Shown: positions 1 through 12,200, numbered from the stretch's first letter. The stretch is DNA of 64,000 nt from Physella acuta (GCF_028476545.1 NW_026731672.1:62001-126000); one strand, 5' to 3'. Notes: a model not told the origin generated them from the sequence alone. Numbers and translations: made by a program.

Positions 1-465
1 AGTAGAAAAAGTACCACTTCCGGTTATCGGAAATCGCTCAAAAGTTGATACGGATCTACGATTTTGATAAAATACTTATATATGAAATTTCATCAACCTA
101 GCTGTAACGGTACTCAAGTTATCGTGTTTACACACGGACACACACACAGACACACACACAGACATACGGACAGAATTGCAAAGCCCGGTTTTTCAGACTG
201 GATTACGCATAAAACCTCTTAGTTTTGATAAATCTGGATTGATAATTTTTGCCCGATTAAAATAAGTCCTCTAAACTTCGTATGTGATGAAGGACTGAGG
301 TGTAATACGGTGAAAATTGTTAAAATTTCAAGTGATTTTTGTGCACGATTACAATACTTTCTCTATACTTCGTATATACGAGAAAGTAAAAAAGTGCATA
401 ATAGTGCGCAATATTATTAGTACTTTAAAAATTCTCTATACTTCGTATATACGAGAAAGTAAAAA
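1..465 (+). repeat. Interspersed repeat R1, cut by the window edge
   Basis: Unnamed repeat family seen at least eight times in this window. This copy begins inside the family and ends in a CA-rich tract and then a hairpin sequence near 356-387, with a second hairpin near 431-462. The fullest copy is at 30735-31417; that comparison sets the orientation. No coding capacity is seen. It may be a non-autonomous element, but I could not place it in a named superfamily. Confidence 0.7.
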
Positions 466-1709
466 TAGAACCCTATTTTTTGCATTCAGTTCATTCTTAA
501 TTAAGCCGACAGCACATTCAACTAGAACTAGAATCCTGATTGGTAGATTTTGATCTAAACTCAAAAAGATATAATCTGCCCCTTATTAAAGTCAGGATGC
601 TGAAGGTACAATTTCTATTACCTTACCTTTTTAATTTTTAAATTAATACCTCTATAGACTGTTGAGTTAGTTTGAAAATGTCATAATCTTGCAATGTCTT
701 CAGGGACAAAATTAGAAAAGGGTCAAAATTAAGTAACAAAATTTGCCACAAACAGGCAGGAGGACAGATGTGATCTAAAAGAAAGCTCATAAATAGTAAA
801 AAATTCTCAGAATGCCAACTTAAAAACTTACACTAAAACAATTCAGTAGATAATGTGAAATGAACCTATTTTTAGGTTGAGCTCCAGAATTCTTAGATAC
901 ATCTTCCCATATAAGCAAAATACTAAAATAATTACTTACTTAATAACATCATTTAGCAACTGCTTCCCTTGATTACTTTTTGCTTTATCAAAATCACCTG
1001 TTTGAAACAGTTAATCCTGATTTATTTTGAAACATTCACTAAATCTACTAAAAATTCATTTTTGTAACAGTCATTTTTTTATGAGACCAGGGCTGCAAAG
1101 TAAGATGCAACTTAAATGTTTTGTATTTTAATCTTGAGCATAGTATTATATTGGATTTTATAAACAAAAACTTTGGCGGGCTAGCCCAAGTAGTAGCGGT
1201 TGTTAAAAGTTTGTATTTGGCAGCATTAGAATAGAATTGAGTACTTTTAAGAGTCTGTAGAAATTGGAAAACACACTTTTTAAAAGTAATTTATGTATAA
1301 CATTTATCACGAATGTTATGATAGATTATAAATATCTATCATGGTGTCTCCACCTCTCCCCCCTTCTTGCTACCCCACAGGTAACCGTACACCTGAACCT
1401 GAGTCCAGCGGTATAGTAAGGATGACCGCGCCTCGACCTCGGACTGCGGTCACGAGGGCGGAGCCTGAGTCTTGTGACCTGTAGGGTAGGGAGGCCATAG
1501 TCCGGTCACTCTCCTCTCTCCCCTCTTCGGAGGTACACGCTTTTTGGTGCTAAGGCACTAGCCACTATTACATTATACTTATTTTGGTGCTACGGCACTT
1601 GTTATCCACGGAGAAATTAAACGTACGTTTGGCAACGTGTATAGAGGATTGTGTGGCTTCATTGGAAGGTAATTAACACTTACTTTTATTAGCTGTACTG
1701 TTATAATAT
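466..1709. other. Non-coding stretch with a GC-rich patch
   Basis: No gene is seen. Positions 470-590 resemble parts of the R4 repeats at 18.7 and 23.2 kb. Positions about 1335-1560 form a conspicuously GC-rich patch in AT-rich surroundings, followed by two similar phrases (GGTGCTAAGGCACTAG and GGTGCTACGGCACTTG). The patch has no clear tRNA, rRNA or coding signal. Confidence 0.45.
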
Positions 1710-2400
1710 AATCTAGCATACCCGTCCCTGCGCGTTGCCGCGGGAATAGAAGAAAGTCCGACGGAATATATAAGAAGGGTTCCATACGTTACCAATCCTA
1801 TATTCTTAGACCCGTGACCTTGTTTTCTAAAAGTGAGTTATTTAAATGTAAACAATGCCTGCGCTTGGATCATAAATATCAGGACACGAGTTTACCTACA
1901 CTACCGCATGAAAACCTTGAGTGTACATTAATCACTCACCGAAATAATATGGTAGAACACACTTCGGTGACCGCCCATGTGTCAGAGACGTAGAGGGGCG
2001 CTCTCAGGAGCCCATTCCCCCCCCCCCCCCCGATTACACTACCGCATAGGCGCGGCATACTACCCCTGGCTCCTTAAAACTAACAGGCACCATCGTGCCA
2101 AATAGCATCCTGTTAACAATGCAGATTGCGTCATTCGTTTAAGTGACACAAATGAACAGGATTTGTTATATAACACGTAAAAAAATTATTTGACTTGTTT
2201 TAAACATCAGTGTGACTGATGCAATATGTTAGCGTTACTAATAGTCTATTCTTAGATGCTCGATCTCAATTTCTGATTGGATTATCTAAAAATAGATGCT
2301 AATTGCATCATTCGCAAAATGACGAAACTGTTTGGATTTTTTTTTACTGACAAAAAGAAACATCCCAGTTAATAATCTAACCTTGGTTAATTTTTCTGAT
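1710..2400 (+). repeat. Interspersed repeat R3, copy 1
   Basis: This block recurs in the same orientation at 62785-63420 with high similarity, including the opening CGCGTTGCCGCGG phrase, a run of C near 2018 and the later ATGCTCGATCTCAATTTCTG phrase. In both places it is followed by the ~165-bp tandem repeat. It looks like the body of a non-autonomous Helitron-like element, an inference from the association with tandem repeats; ends were not defined. Confidence 0.6.
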
Positions 2401-2499
2401 TATTAAAATAAAACGTATTACATGGCCCTCAGCGGCCCATGTGACCCTTTGGGGGCCGAAACAGACATTTTTATTTGCAAAATTAAATCCCCCCTTCCC

Positions 2500-3420
2500 C
2501 ACCCACCCCTATTCCCCCTCCCACCCCTGAAACCTTCTCGGGAGTATTCATCAACTCCCTAAAGTTTTATGGCATCGGGATAAACCGTGTCGAACCGCAA
2601 TCGTATTTTATTTTCATATACCGTATATAGAGAAAAATCCCACCATTCTGTGGCGCCGCCCTTGCGAAATTAAAAAAAGACGATTGTTTTTTTTACAGAA
2701 ACCTTCCCTGGAGAGTTCTAATCAACTCCACAAAGTTTGATGGCGATAAGAATGACGCAGTGAAGTCGCAGTTGGCGTTTATTTTATATATACCATATAT
2801 AGAGGAAATCGCACCCTCCTGTGGCGCCACCCTTGCGAAAATAAAAATTATTTTGTTACAGAACCCTTCCCTGGAGTGTTCTAATCAAGTCCCTGAAGTT
2901 TGATGGCTATCAGATGAACGTTGTGAGACCACAATCGAATTTTATTTTTATATACCACATATATAGAGAAAACAAATTGTACCCTGCCAGGGCACCACCC
3001 CTGCAATTTTGAAAATGTTTTTAAGCGTAGAAACCTCCCCAGGAATATTCTCAACATCTTCCCAAAGTTTCATGGTGATCGTGTGAACGGTGTCACAGCA
3101 ATTCACTTTTATTATATTTATATACCGTAAATAGAGAAAAAACGCACCCTCCCGTGGCGCCGCCCATGCGAAATTAAAAATGATTTGATACAGAACCCTT
3201 CCCTAGAGTTTTATAATGAACTCCCCAAAGTCTCATGGCTATCGGATGAACGATGTCAAACCAAAATCTACTTTTATTTTTATATACCGTATATAGAGAA
3301 AAAAACATATTGCGCCCTGCTGGGGCGCCACCCCTGCGAATTTGAATTTTTTTCCAGCAGAAACCTCAGAATATTCACAACAACTTCCCAAAGTTTCACA
3401 GCGATGTTATGAGAGGTGTA
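2500..3420 (+). repeat. Helentron-like (HINE/pearl-type) tandem repeat array
   Basis: About five tandem monomers, each with the phrases AAAGTTTNATGGCNATCGGATGAACG, TATATACCGTATATAGAG and TGGCGCC. The distance between successive TATACC phrases alternates near 171, 162, 170 and 162 bp. A microsatellite (CACACA then TATATA) follows at 3434-3481. Non-autonomous Helentrons of bivalves and Drosophila carry tandem repeats of this size with a flanking microsatellite, so that class is likely. No Rep/helicase gene is visible. Confidence 0.6.
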
Positions 3421-4024
3421 GTAATGCATCTAAGACAGACAGACACGCACACACAAACATACATTGCTTTATATATATATATAGAAAAGTATGAATTGTG
3501 TATAAAACAATGTATGGATGAAAAGGATATTTTTTTATTACTGTTTATTGTAGGCAGAGCCGGCGTAAGGGGGTGGCGAACGGGGCGGTCGCCATAGGCC
3601 CCGCGCTTGAAGGGGCCCCGCGCTTCAGCAATGTCATTGTTATCTGAATTAGTTCGTAAACTTAAAAAAAAATTGTTGCTGAATTCAATTGGGAAAAACT
3701 AAATGGTCGAATGCCGACGTTGTTGATTGTTATAACTGAGGCCACGGTTTATGTTGGTGAGTCCCACCTGAACTGGGACAGGCCGTAATTCGATACAAAA
3801 ATAGTGTCACACCTACCCTTTGTGTAGGGTACGGTCGCCTGGCATTTGACCTGAGCTGACTGGAGATGGCAGTCGAGAATTAGCCCACGACGTAAAGAGA
3901 TACCCTATTGTATGCGGACCGATGAAGACTTCCTTTTAGTGAGCAGACGGGATGTCTATAGTAGACAGTTAGTGACCCGATGAACTCTAGTCTTCTTGTT
4001 GTAGATGTCGTATAATGTCGTATA

Positions 4025-4265
4025 TGTACAGTGTTTCTTCCAGACTTTTTTCTCCGGGGGGGGGGGGGGGGGGAGGGGCACTTGAAATTTTCGGGGGAGG
4101 GGGGGGGGGCGGTAGACTTTCTTCGGGGGGGGGGGGGGGGCGGACACTGTTAAAAGTATATATTTTCCCTATAAATTATATAAATTTCATTTCGTTTTCG
4201 GGGGCTTGCACCCCCTCCCCCCCCCCCCCCCCCCCCCGAAGAGATGCCTGGAAGAAACTCTATAC
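4025..4265. repeat. Homopolymer-rich repeat R7 (CAGTGTTTCTTCCAG family)
   Basis: Starts with CAGTGTTTCTTCCAGAC and ends near CCTGGAAGAAACTC, so its ends are inverted. Between them lie several runs of G or C of 10 to 20 bases. Related copies lie at 26160-26250, 40060-40200, 54960-55260, 58400-58700 and 59330-59640. Runs of this kind produce spurious Gly- or Pro-rich reading frames, which I do not call genes. Confidence 0.55.
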
Positions 4266-4400
4266 GTAGGCCTACTTGTCTTGGTATAACAAAAGGGGGG
4301 GGGGGGCTTAGGATCTATATCAGGCGGCATTAAACAGAGTGATTTATTATTATTTTTTGGAAGAAAGTTAAAACTGTTGTTATGTTGTGTCACCTTAAGG

Positions 4401-4617
4401 CAGGGGTCTCCAAACTTTTCAGTCCGAGGGCCGCATTAACAATCAAATTTCAGTTCGGGGGCCAGTTTCTTCCAGGCATGTCTTTGATTTTTCTGGGCAA
4501 AGTTCTTCAGCCATGAGCAACAAACGATTATTCCGTGGACAAAAAGATCTCCGCGGGCCGGATGAGAGGACTTCGAGGGCCGCATCCGGCCCGCGGGCCG
4601 TAGTTTGGAGACCCCTG
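4401..4617. mobile_element. Short non-autonomous hAT, nested
   Basis: Ends CAGGGGTCTCCAAAC at 4401 and GTTTGGAGACCCCTG ending at 4617 are inverted repeats. A perfect 8-bp target duplication CCTTAAGG flanks it at 4393-4400 and 4618-4625. This is the classic hAT MITE end. It inserted into the larger hAT element at 3555-5133 and is therefore younger than it. Confidence 0.92.
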
Positions 4618-4984
4618 CCTTAAGGATTCACCCGTTCAATAATTAAGACAATAATGATTTTGGTTTTAAAATATTGTATGAATTCTAAATACATTTTTTG
4701 AAGTCTATACTGTTTTGATACATCAGGCCGAGTTCGCTGTATTGTAAACTTTATTTTCCTAATTATTCGGCACGTGATTAAATTTTCTTAAGTGATTTGG
4801 TATGAATTACATAACTGTTAAAAGTGATTTAATATCTTAGCAAAGGAAAAAAAACTACGAACATTGGGTTAATACATGGGAGAGATAAAAATCTGTTATT
4901 ATAGTGGAAAGTTTGACATTAGCTTATAAACTCCAAAACATTTGTGTTATTATGTGTACATCACATTATATAGGCCTTTATACA

Positions 4985-4987
<3 letters not shown>

Positions 4988-5071
<84 letters not shown>
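4988..5071. repeat. (TA)n microsatellite
   Basis: About 40 uninterrupted TA units inside the hAT element. Alternating Ile-Tyr frames here are artefacts. Confidence 0.95.
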
Positions 5072-5073
<2 letters not shown>

Positions 5074-5141
5074 TGGAAAGGCCCCGCGCGGATGGTTGGC
5101 CCTAGGCCCCGCGTATTCCTAACGCCGGCTCTGATTGTAGG

Positions 5142-6106
5142 CCCTATGTCAGGCTAACGTAAATGTAGTATTATCTGTGTTACAATAATAAAATTGTATG
5201 TCTGACGTCTGAATGAATGTTTATAGCACACATATGTTAGGAAGATTGTCAAATGTCTTTACAGCCGGCCAGCTTGGGGCTAACGCTTAGACGATACAGA
5301 GGTCTGTGTGAGCAAGTGTGACCACGCCGCCCTGAAGACCAGTCGACTTCATGTATTAAAAGTTAAATGATTGGTTAATTATTGACTCATAATTTTAAAA
5401 CCTTTTACTAAGCCAAATATTGGCAACGCGGCAATAATAATTAAATAACTATTAATAAATACAATATTAATTATTAAGGTATCTTGTCCAACGAGACAAC
5501 CCTAGGCCACACAAGTCATTTTGTAGCTGCGGCTATACTTATATTTATGTGCGGTATGACTCACTAGAGCATATTTGCATATTTTGTTTTTTATAAATAA
5601 AATAAAATAAACAGTAAATAAATTTTGTCAGAAAAAAGGCTGTAGTTGAAAAACAGAATACAAAGCTTTTGAAAACAATTTTTTACAGCTCTTAATTCAT
5701 GTATCATTAATGAGCTCATTTGCTTTTAAAGTTCTTTTAAAAGTATCTCTTTATCAATTCCTAATAAAGATTATTGATTAGACAGATTATGATAAGAATA
5801 GTTGATCTTAGGATGTTTTAGTATTAGGTAGCATTTTTACTAAGGACTGCGAGTAGAGGTTGAAGAATATTTGCAATTTTGACTGAAATAAGCAGGTAAA
5901 ATGAAGAAATGAGGATGATGAAGCTGGCGTTGATACAAAATGACAAAATGGTTGCATTAAAAAGTGTCTGTATATGAGAACTAAGCAGGCACCTGTCATC
6001 ACAGACACACCCTAGGATCCAAAACTCAACACGCAAACCATGACAGCTGCAGTTATGTATTGTATATGTTTAGTAAGTTTATATTGCTAGATGAAAAAAT
6101 ACTTAC
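5142..6106. other. Stretch without a supported gene (TTI1 intron 12 side)
   Basis: AT-rich sequence between the hAT element and the last visible TTI1 exon. If TTI1 continues past exon 12 this is intron. On the minus strand a good acceptor (CTTATTTCAG) lies near 5880, but the sequence after it does not match TTI1 convincingly. Nothing else was recognised. Confidence 0.5.
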
Positions 6107-6214
6107 TTGATGTTCCTAACACAAGCTCATTTATAATAAAAATTGCAGACAACTGATAAGTAGCACTTTCATAACTCAACTCAAGGAAGGTATCAACTAA
6201 TATGTATAGGTCAC
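6107..6214 (-). CDS. TTI1: TTI1 exon 12 (last one visible)
   Basis: 108 bases, acceptor AATTACAG, donor A|GTAAGT. It encodes DLYILVDTFLELSYESATYQ and IINELVLGTS, matching human [30 protein letters not shown]. It leaves one base to the next exon, which I could not find in the remaining 6.1 kb. Confidence 0.92.
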
Positions 6215-9200
6215 CTGTAATTAGAAACAGCATTAAGTAAAAATGTAAATATGGTAACATGTGGATTAACATGTTAGATGTCATGTGGTTTTTGCCTTTT
6301 ATTGCTGCACATTTTATAGAGTAACTGGTTTTCATAACAAGCAAGTAACACTAATAAATATATAATAAATATATTAAGCTATTAAACATGACTTGATTTT
6401 TATCTATGTTCAATACAATTTTCAGCATTATTGTTTTTAAAAACCCAATATCACGTAAGTAAGACTTACCATACTTTCCCAATTTCCAACAAATTGAAAT
6501 CAATTTAGATAAAATGCTGTCTCCTTTGAAATGTGAGAAATATTTCCGAGGCCTCCAAATTTGTTGAGATATTTTGTGAAAAGGATCAAACAGTTCTATT
6601 AAAAAAAAGTTAATATATGCAATTATTAATAAAAGTTTATTGATAATATGATTTATTTCTGCCTGTCCACCCAATTCAGATGGTTACCAGACTTAAAAGG
6701 GCAGCAGAGGATAGAAACGAACAAAATCTCAATGCAGATGTCACAGAAACAGGAGCACTCTGCTTTATCTGCCCTACTGACTGTCTGAAAGTAAAAGTTT
6801 TTTTTTTTACATTTACTTCAGTGAGCGTAATAACTTCATATCAAGCAATGTCTAAATTTGCTTGACATCATATATTATATGTTGTTCATATATTAATCTG
6901 TAGCAATAATCTGCAACCATTTAGTACAACTATATTCTGTCTTAAATTTATACAGACAAACCTTTACTGTATTTACTTCAAAATAATATAATACTGTTTA
7001 TTGTTATTTATTACAGATTAGTTTCTTTTATACACGAGTTAAACAATTTTTCTAACAAATAATCTGTACCTTTTCCAATAAAACATTCTCTTTGTTCCAT
7101 AATTTTAGTATCTGTTAGATCTATTTCAAGAATCTGTATTAATGCCAAGCAGAATCGTCTGACATGAGGTGTGGAATAAATCACACTTTTAATTTTAGTA
7201 CCTAAAGAGGAAAGGCATGGAAATATCACCCAATAAAACCACAAAATAATGCCTGTTTAGGCAAGACTAATGTTGTGCTTAAATTAAAATATAAATAATG
7301 CATTACATTAACAAAACAAAGACCTGATAAAAAAAACTAATGGATTTAATGAAATAAAATCTAAAAATATTTGTGTATGAAAAATTGAAAGCTGATGGGT
7401 ATTTTAACATGCCTATTTTAGATCATAATGAATATTCTGGGAGATACCAAATGATTTTGGATAACAATATCTATAGATGGTTACCATTTTGAAAAATGTT
7501 TTAAATTAAGTATGTGCAAGTGAGAAGTAACAAATGATTCACAGGTACAGCAGTCTTTTCTAACACCATTTCTAAATGTTTGAAGTCTTTTCAGTGTGAA
7601 AACTGGCATGTTAGCAGAAAATGACTTGAACAAGCTGAAGATATGGTATTGAGAAAAAAAATCAGAAACTGTCCAGGACAAGCAGTGGCGTATGCAGGTT
7701 TCCAGGGTAGGGAGATCGTCGAGAGCACAAAAAAAGCACCAGTTTCATTTTATACATGAATTTGTTTTTAATAAAATACACTATTCTGCTATTCTTAAAC
7801 TAACTTGATAAAGCTAACAGCAAGTTCAGTATCAATATGCCTTCTTACCCTTATAATTCCCATATTGTTAATTCAATGTTATTTTCATTAATGATGTAAA
7901 ATAAGCAACACATCTTGAAAAGCCTTAAAATTGGGAACAGGGCATTTCCCCCCTGTCAATTACCCCCCCCCCGGATATTTCCCCCCCCCCCCCGACATTA
8001 CCCCCCAGAGTAATTACCCCCCGCCCAGTAGGACATTACCCCCCCGGGACAGGGTTAGGGCTAGGGTTAGCGCTAAGGTTAGGGCTAGGGTTAGGATTAG
8101 GGTTAGGATTAGGGCTAGGGTTAGAGCTAGTTTTAGGGTTAGGGTTGTGTCTAGCTTTGGTTTTGGTTTTGTGTGAAGTTTTAGGCTGAGGTGGATGCTT
8201 AGGTTTTGGTCTTTTTCTTAAGGTTTGGATTAAAGTAGTATATAGGTATAAAATTCTAGTTAGAGTTAGGATTGTAACTTGAGAAGGGGGGGGGGTAATT
8301 CCCGGGGGGGGGGGGGGAATTGACAGGGGGGTAATTGCTCTGGGGGGTAAATACGGGGGGAAATGTCCGGGGGGGAAATATCCAGGGGGGTAATGTCCTG
8401 TAGCCCTTAAAATTATAGGAAAACACAGATGAAAACTACTTGATCTGCCCCATTTTCATTTATTTAGTTACTCATCACTGAAAGTTCTAGCCTGTTCAAT
8501 TTTCATTTCCCAAAAGCGCCACTGTTTAAAAATGCTTGTTTTAATACATTTTTATTTTCTGAAGGATGCACCTTTTGTCCTAAAAAACTTGGTGGGGATT
8601 GCCCCCCCCCCTCCCATGCACTGCTCCAGATAAGCCACCCAGTACAAGTTAATAGTATCTGAATTTAGACTATATAGATCTGTGAATAATCTAAAAATGG
8701 TGTATAGAATTAGAATATTTTTAAAATCTGGTGCGATGTTATTAAAATAATTATTGTTGTAAAAACCTGTTTGATTTTTGATGACTTTACTTAAGAATAA
8801 GATTGGATGTATTTGATGTTTTACTATTTTTGGTACTAAACACATTTTTAAAAAAGGCAAAAACAATTTGGCTGTTTACATTCTATCACAGAAAATGTGA
8901 ACATAATTAACAGAGCTAGGTCATGTGGTTTAAAGAAAAATTGAATTTAAAATTTTAATTGGCAAAGTTTTTAGGAAAAATTACAGTGGTACTGCAAGAT
9001 ACAAGTTTTTGCTTGTATGTTAAATTGTTTGTATCTAAAAGCATTTTTCCCATTGAAATTGTATGAAATGCCATTAATCTGTTCTAGCCTGTCCACAAAT
9101 TGCCACTCCACTTGTTTTCATTACATATTTTGTCATTAAAACATTTTTTATGAATTTTTTTTCTGCACTTTACATTTTTTAATTATAATGGAGTTGCATG

Positions 9201-12200
9201 ACTAAAAGCCATTGCGCACATTATGAACGTGATAGCGTGTGTATAATAGTGCGGAATCGTTGGGTAAGATTTTAATTAATAAAAACTTAATTAGGCATCC
9301 AATTGAGTCAAATTTAATGTCAGATTGCATTGTCTTAATGTCTTAACCACGTGCCAACTTTGAACCAAATCTATCAGAAGTGTCCGTAATTTCACTCTGG
9401 TGTTTCGATCTAGACCGACAGACAGACGGGACAAAGAAGAAAGTTAAATAAAAGCTTGTAAAAAGAAGGACAATAGTTACATTTGAGTTGACAAGTATGA
9501 ACAAGAGTATTATCTATGAGTGAGCATTTTGTTTGAGATCCACCTCCCATTTGCTCCTCAATTGCTAATGTAAATAAGTATTGTGCTTAAAGTGATTATC
9601 AAATGAATTAGCCACATTTAAAGAGCTATATGCCAACCCATTCACATTTCTAAATAAGTCATTTACATTGATTAATAATAACAAATGAGTATTCTTTGTT
9701 TTATGAGAGAGTACCTAGAAGTGAGATATATCCATTCAACAGATCTATTAGTGAAATTTTGTTTTCTTCACCTAGAAATATAAAAATATATGTTAGATAT
9801 TTGACGGATGCTCATAAATAAAAAGTTTTCTCTTAACAATAGATAAGCTTATGGAAAAATAAAGTTTATCGATCTAAAATCTATCAGAAATTCCTATCAC
9901 TAAGGGATTTAAATAAGGAACTTAAAACAGTAAAAACAAAAAGCTATTTTGAATTAATAATTAGTAATAATTACATACAAGCTGTTTTTATTAATCTAGG
10001 TAGTGAAGCAGTAAGAGTGAACAAGTTTTCTTCCAGTATTTCAGCTAGTGTTCTCTCTCCTGAAGTTCCTATGTTAGATGAGCAAAAAGAATCAAGAACA
10101 CTTCTTGCTTTACTAGATATACTTTCATATTCGTCCTGACTTAGTCCAACCAAAGTTTCAAGCATTGTACCAAAACAATTGGAGAGTGACCTAAAGAACA
10201 CAGAAAAACACATTGATGCCCAAATATTTTTTTCAGTCTATAAGGAAATGGGGGGGAGGGAAAAAAGGAATGGAATTGCGAAGACAAAGTAAGCACAACA
10301 TGATAATTAAGGAACTTCTATCAACAACTAAAGTCTAATATATTTACTAAATGGTTTGTAACACTAGTGCATGGGTTCCCAAACTTTTTCGAGTGGGGAC
10401 CCTCTTTTTTAAAAAGTGATCCACGACCCCATAGAATTCGAAAGTCGAAGTAAGGAAATTAATAAACACCAAAATAAGATTTTCTAGTATAATTTTAATT
10501 ATTTTGATAACTGTAATAACGCGAAGGGTGAAATTGCATGTTATTAACTAGCTTCAAAATTCGCGGATGAGTTTTTGTTGACGCCAACCTCATGTCATTC
10601 TCAACATTCAATTTATTTCTTCTTTTGGTTTTAAATTGGGGAATTGTTGAAAATCCACTCTGGCAAAGATATGCAGACACAAAAGGAACTAAAAGTCAAA
10701 AGGCAATCAATGTCAAGTTTGTTTTTAGGTATGAATGATGCATACTACACCAAAATTGTGTGAGCAGGTTTTATTATACACAAAACATGAAGCAGAATCA
10801 TTCAGCAAATCCAAGAATTCATCTAGTAATTCATCAGGAATGCTGGCAACATCAAGGGAAGCAGAGAATAGTTTCAGTGTCAATGCAGATTCTTCTTTCA
10901 GCTCAGGGAAATAACACTGCAGTTTGTTTTGAAGAGATTCAAGATGCCCAGAAATCTCCTCGTTAACATTATATGTATCTCACAATCAGATTCATCTACT
11001 ACACTGCAGAGTTTCTAAAACACGGCAATATTTCCAAGATATATTTTTCTTTGCCAATTTTACAGCTTTGATAAAAAATGCCCCGAGATTATCTTGAAAA
11101 CAGATCATATTCGTTTGTTTTCCCTAAGGCTTCAGGTTAAGCCTATTTTTCTGTTCGAATATATCTGCTAGGTATGCTACTCTCTCCAACCACTCTTTGT
11201 CATTAAAGTTTATCAAGAGGTCTTGTTTCCCTTGCACTTCCAAGTACAACTTGATTTCATCTTTCAATTCTAAAACATGATTCAGATTTCCTTTAGACAT
11301 CCAGCATACTGTAGTATAGAAAAGCAGAACCTCGTGATAAGAATTAATGTATCTGAACAGTTCTTTAATCAGACGGGTGTTTAGGGCTCCATATTTAATG
11401 TAACTTACTTATTTTATTATCGAATGAAGTGCCTCTAGCAAAGGAGTTGGAAGAGTCTTGCTGGCGAGGTCTAACCGGTGAATCATGCAGTGGATTCCCT
11501 ATTGTTGGGGAGTTAAATTCATCAGTAAATAGCCCACAGACAGCTTCAAATAACTTATTTATTTTCTCCATGATATCTTCACTTTTTGCTGTAGTTTCAA
11601 GTTCACTACAAAATAGAGAATCTTCTTTGATATCATCTGAATGTAGTTCACAAAACCAAGCAACTGCAAACACCAACAGCAACATGCAAGGTTTGACGAG
11701 ATTTTCTCCTATTGTGTGAGGTTTGTTTTACTTGGCAAATTCTAATGCGGCTTCATATGATGCTTGCATTGATGCTGTGCTTCCTGGTGAAAAAGTATCT
11801 TGTGTTTACAACTAGCTTGATGCCGACAAAAGAACTCCATCTTTTTTGGTGTGTTCTGGATGACTCATCCAATATACCATTTTAGTTTTGATAAGATTCT
11901 TATAAACACAAGTTAACATCATCATCTTCATTCATGTGCACCCCATGTGGAGCATTAACATCATCATCCTCATTCCAAAAGACCTCATGTAAAGCATCGG
12001 TATGTAACCAAACCTCTCCATTGTACTGTTTTGGGTGATTCCTCAAAGTTGGGTCCACAAAATTCCAGCTGCTCCTGCCTCAACTGATCTTTTCCAAGTT
12101 TGTTTTTGGCCCACCTACTTTCCTCTTTTCTTGGTTATTCCATTCTAGTAACTGTCTGGTAATGTTGCTAGATGGTTTATACAAGGTGTGTCCAATTCAT

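Larger units (their letters stand above)
3555..5133. mobile_element. Non-autonomous hAT element, 1.58 kb
   Basis: The ends are inverted repeats: CAGAGCCGGCG at 3555 and CGCCGGCTCTG ending at 5133. They are flanked by a perfect 8-bp target duplication, ATTGTAGG, at 3547-3554 and 5134-5141. An 8-bp duplication and CAG..CTG ends are typical of hAT transposons. No transposase is visible. The inside holds CCCCGCGC-type subterminal motifs, long G and C runs, a nested hAT at 4401-4617 and a TA microsatellite. Confidence 0.88.

Noticed and set aside
4015-4393. Gly-rich and Pro-rich open frames on both strands
   Set aside because: They are translations of G and C homopolymers within R7 repeats.
4904-5157. 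Ile-Tyr repeat proteins (also 38866-39102 and 60900-61228)
   Set aside because: They are (TA)n microsatellites read in frame.
5830-5880. A thirteenth TTI1 exon after the acceptor near 5880
   Set aside because: The phase fits (IKIANILQPLLAVLSKNAT), but it does not resemble TTI1 and stops within 20 codons without a strong donor.
8045-8140. Interstitial telomere or chromosome end
   Set aside because: The TTAGGG units are degenerate and lie inside a transposable element with target duplications; the same holds for 45658-45822.
7683-8523. A hAT element from CAGTGGCG to CGCCACTG enclosing the telomere-motif element
   Set aside because: The ends look suitable, but the flanks share no 8-bp duplication and the inner terminal sequence does not match.
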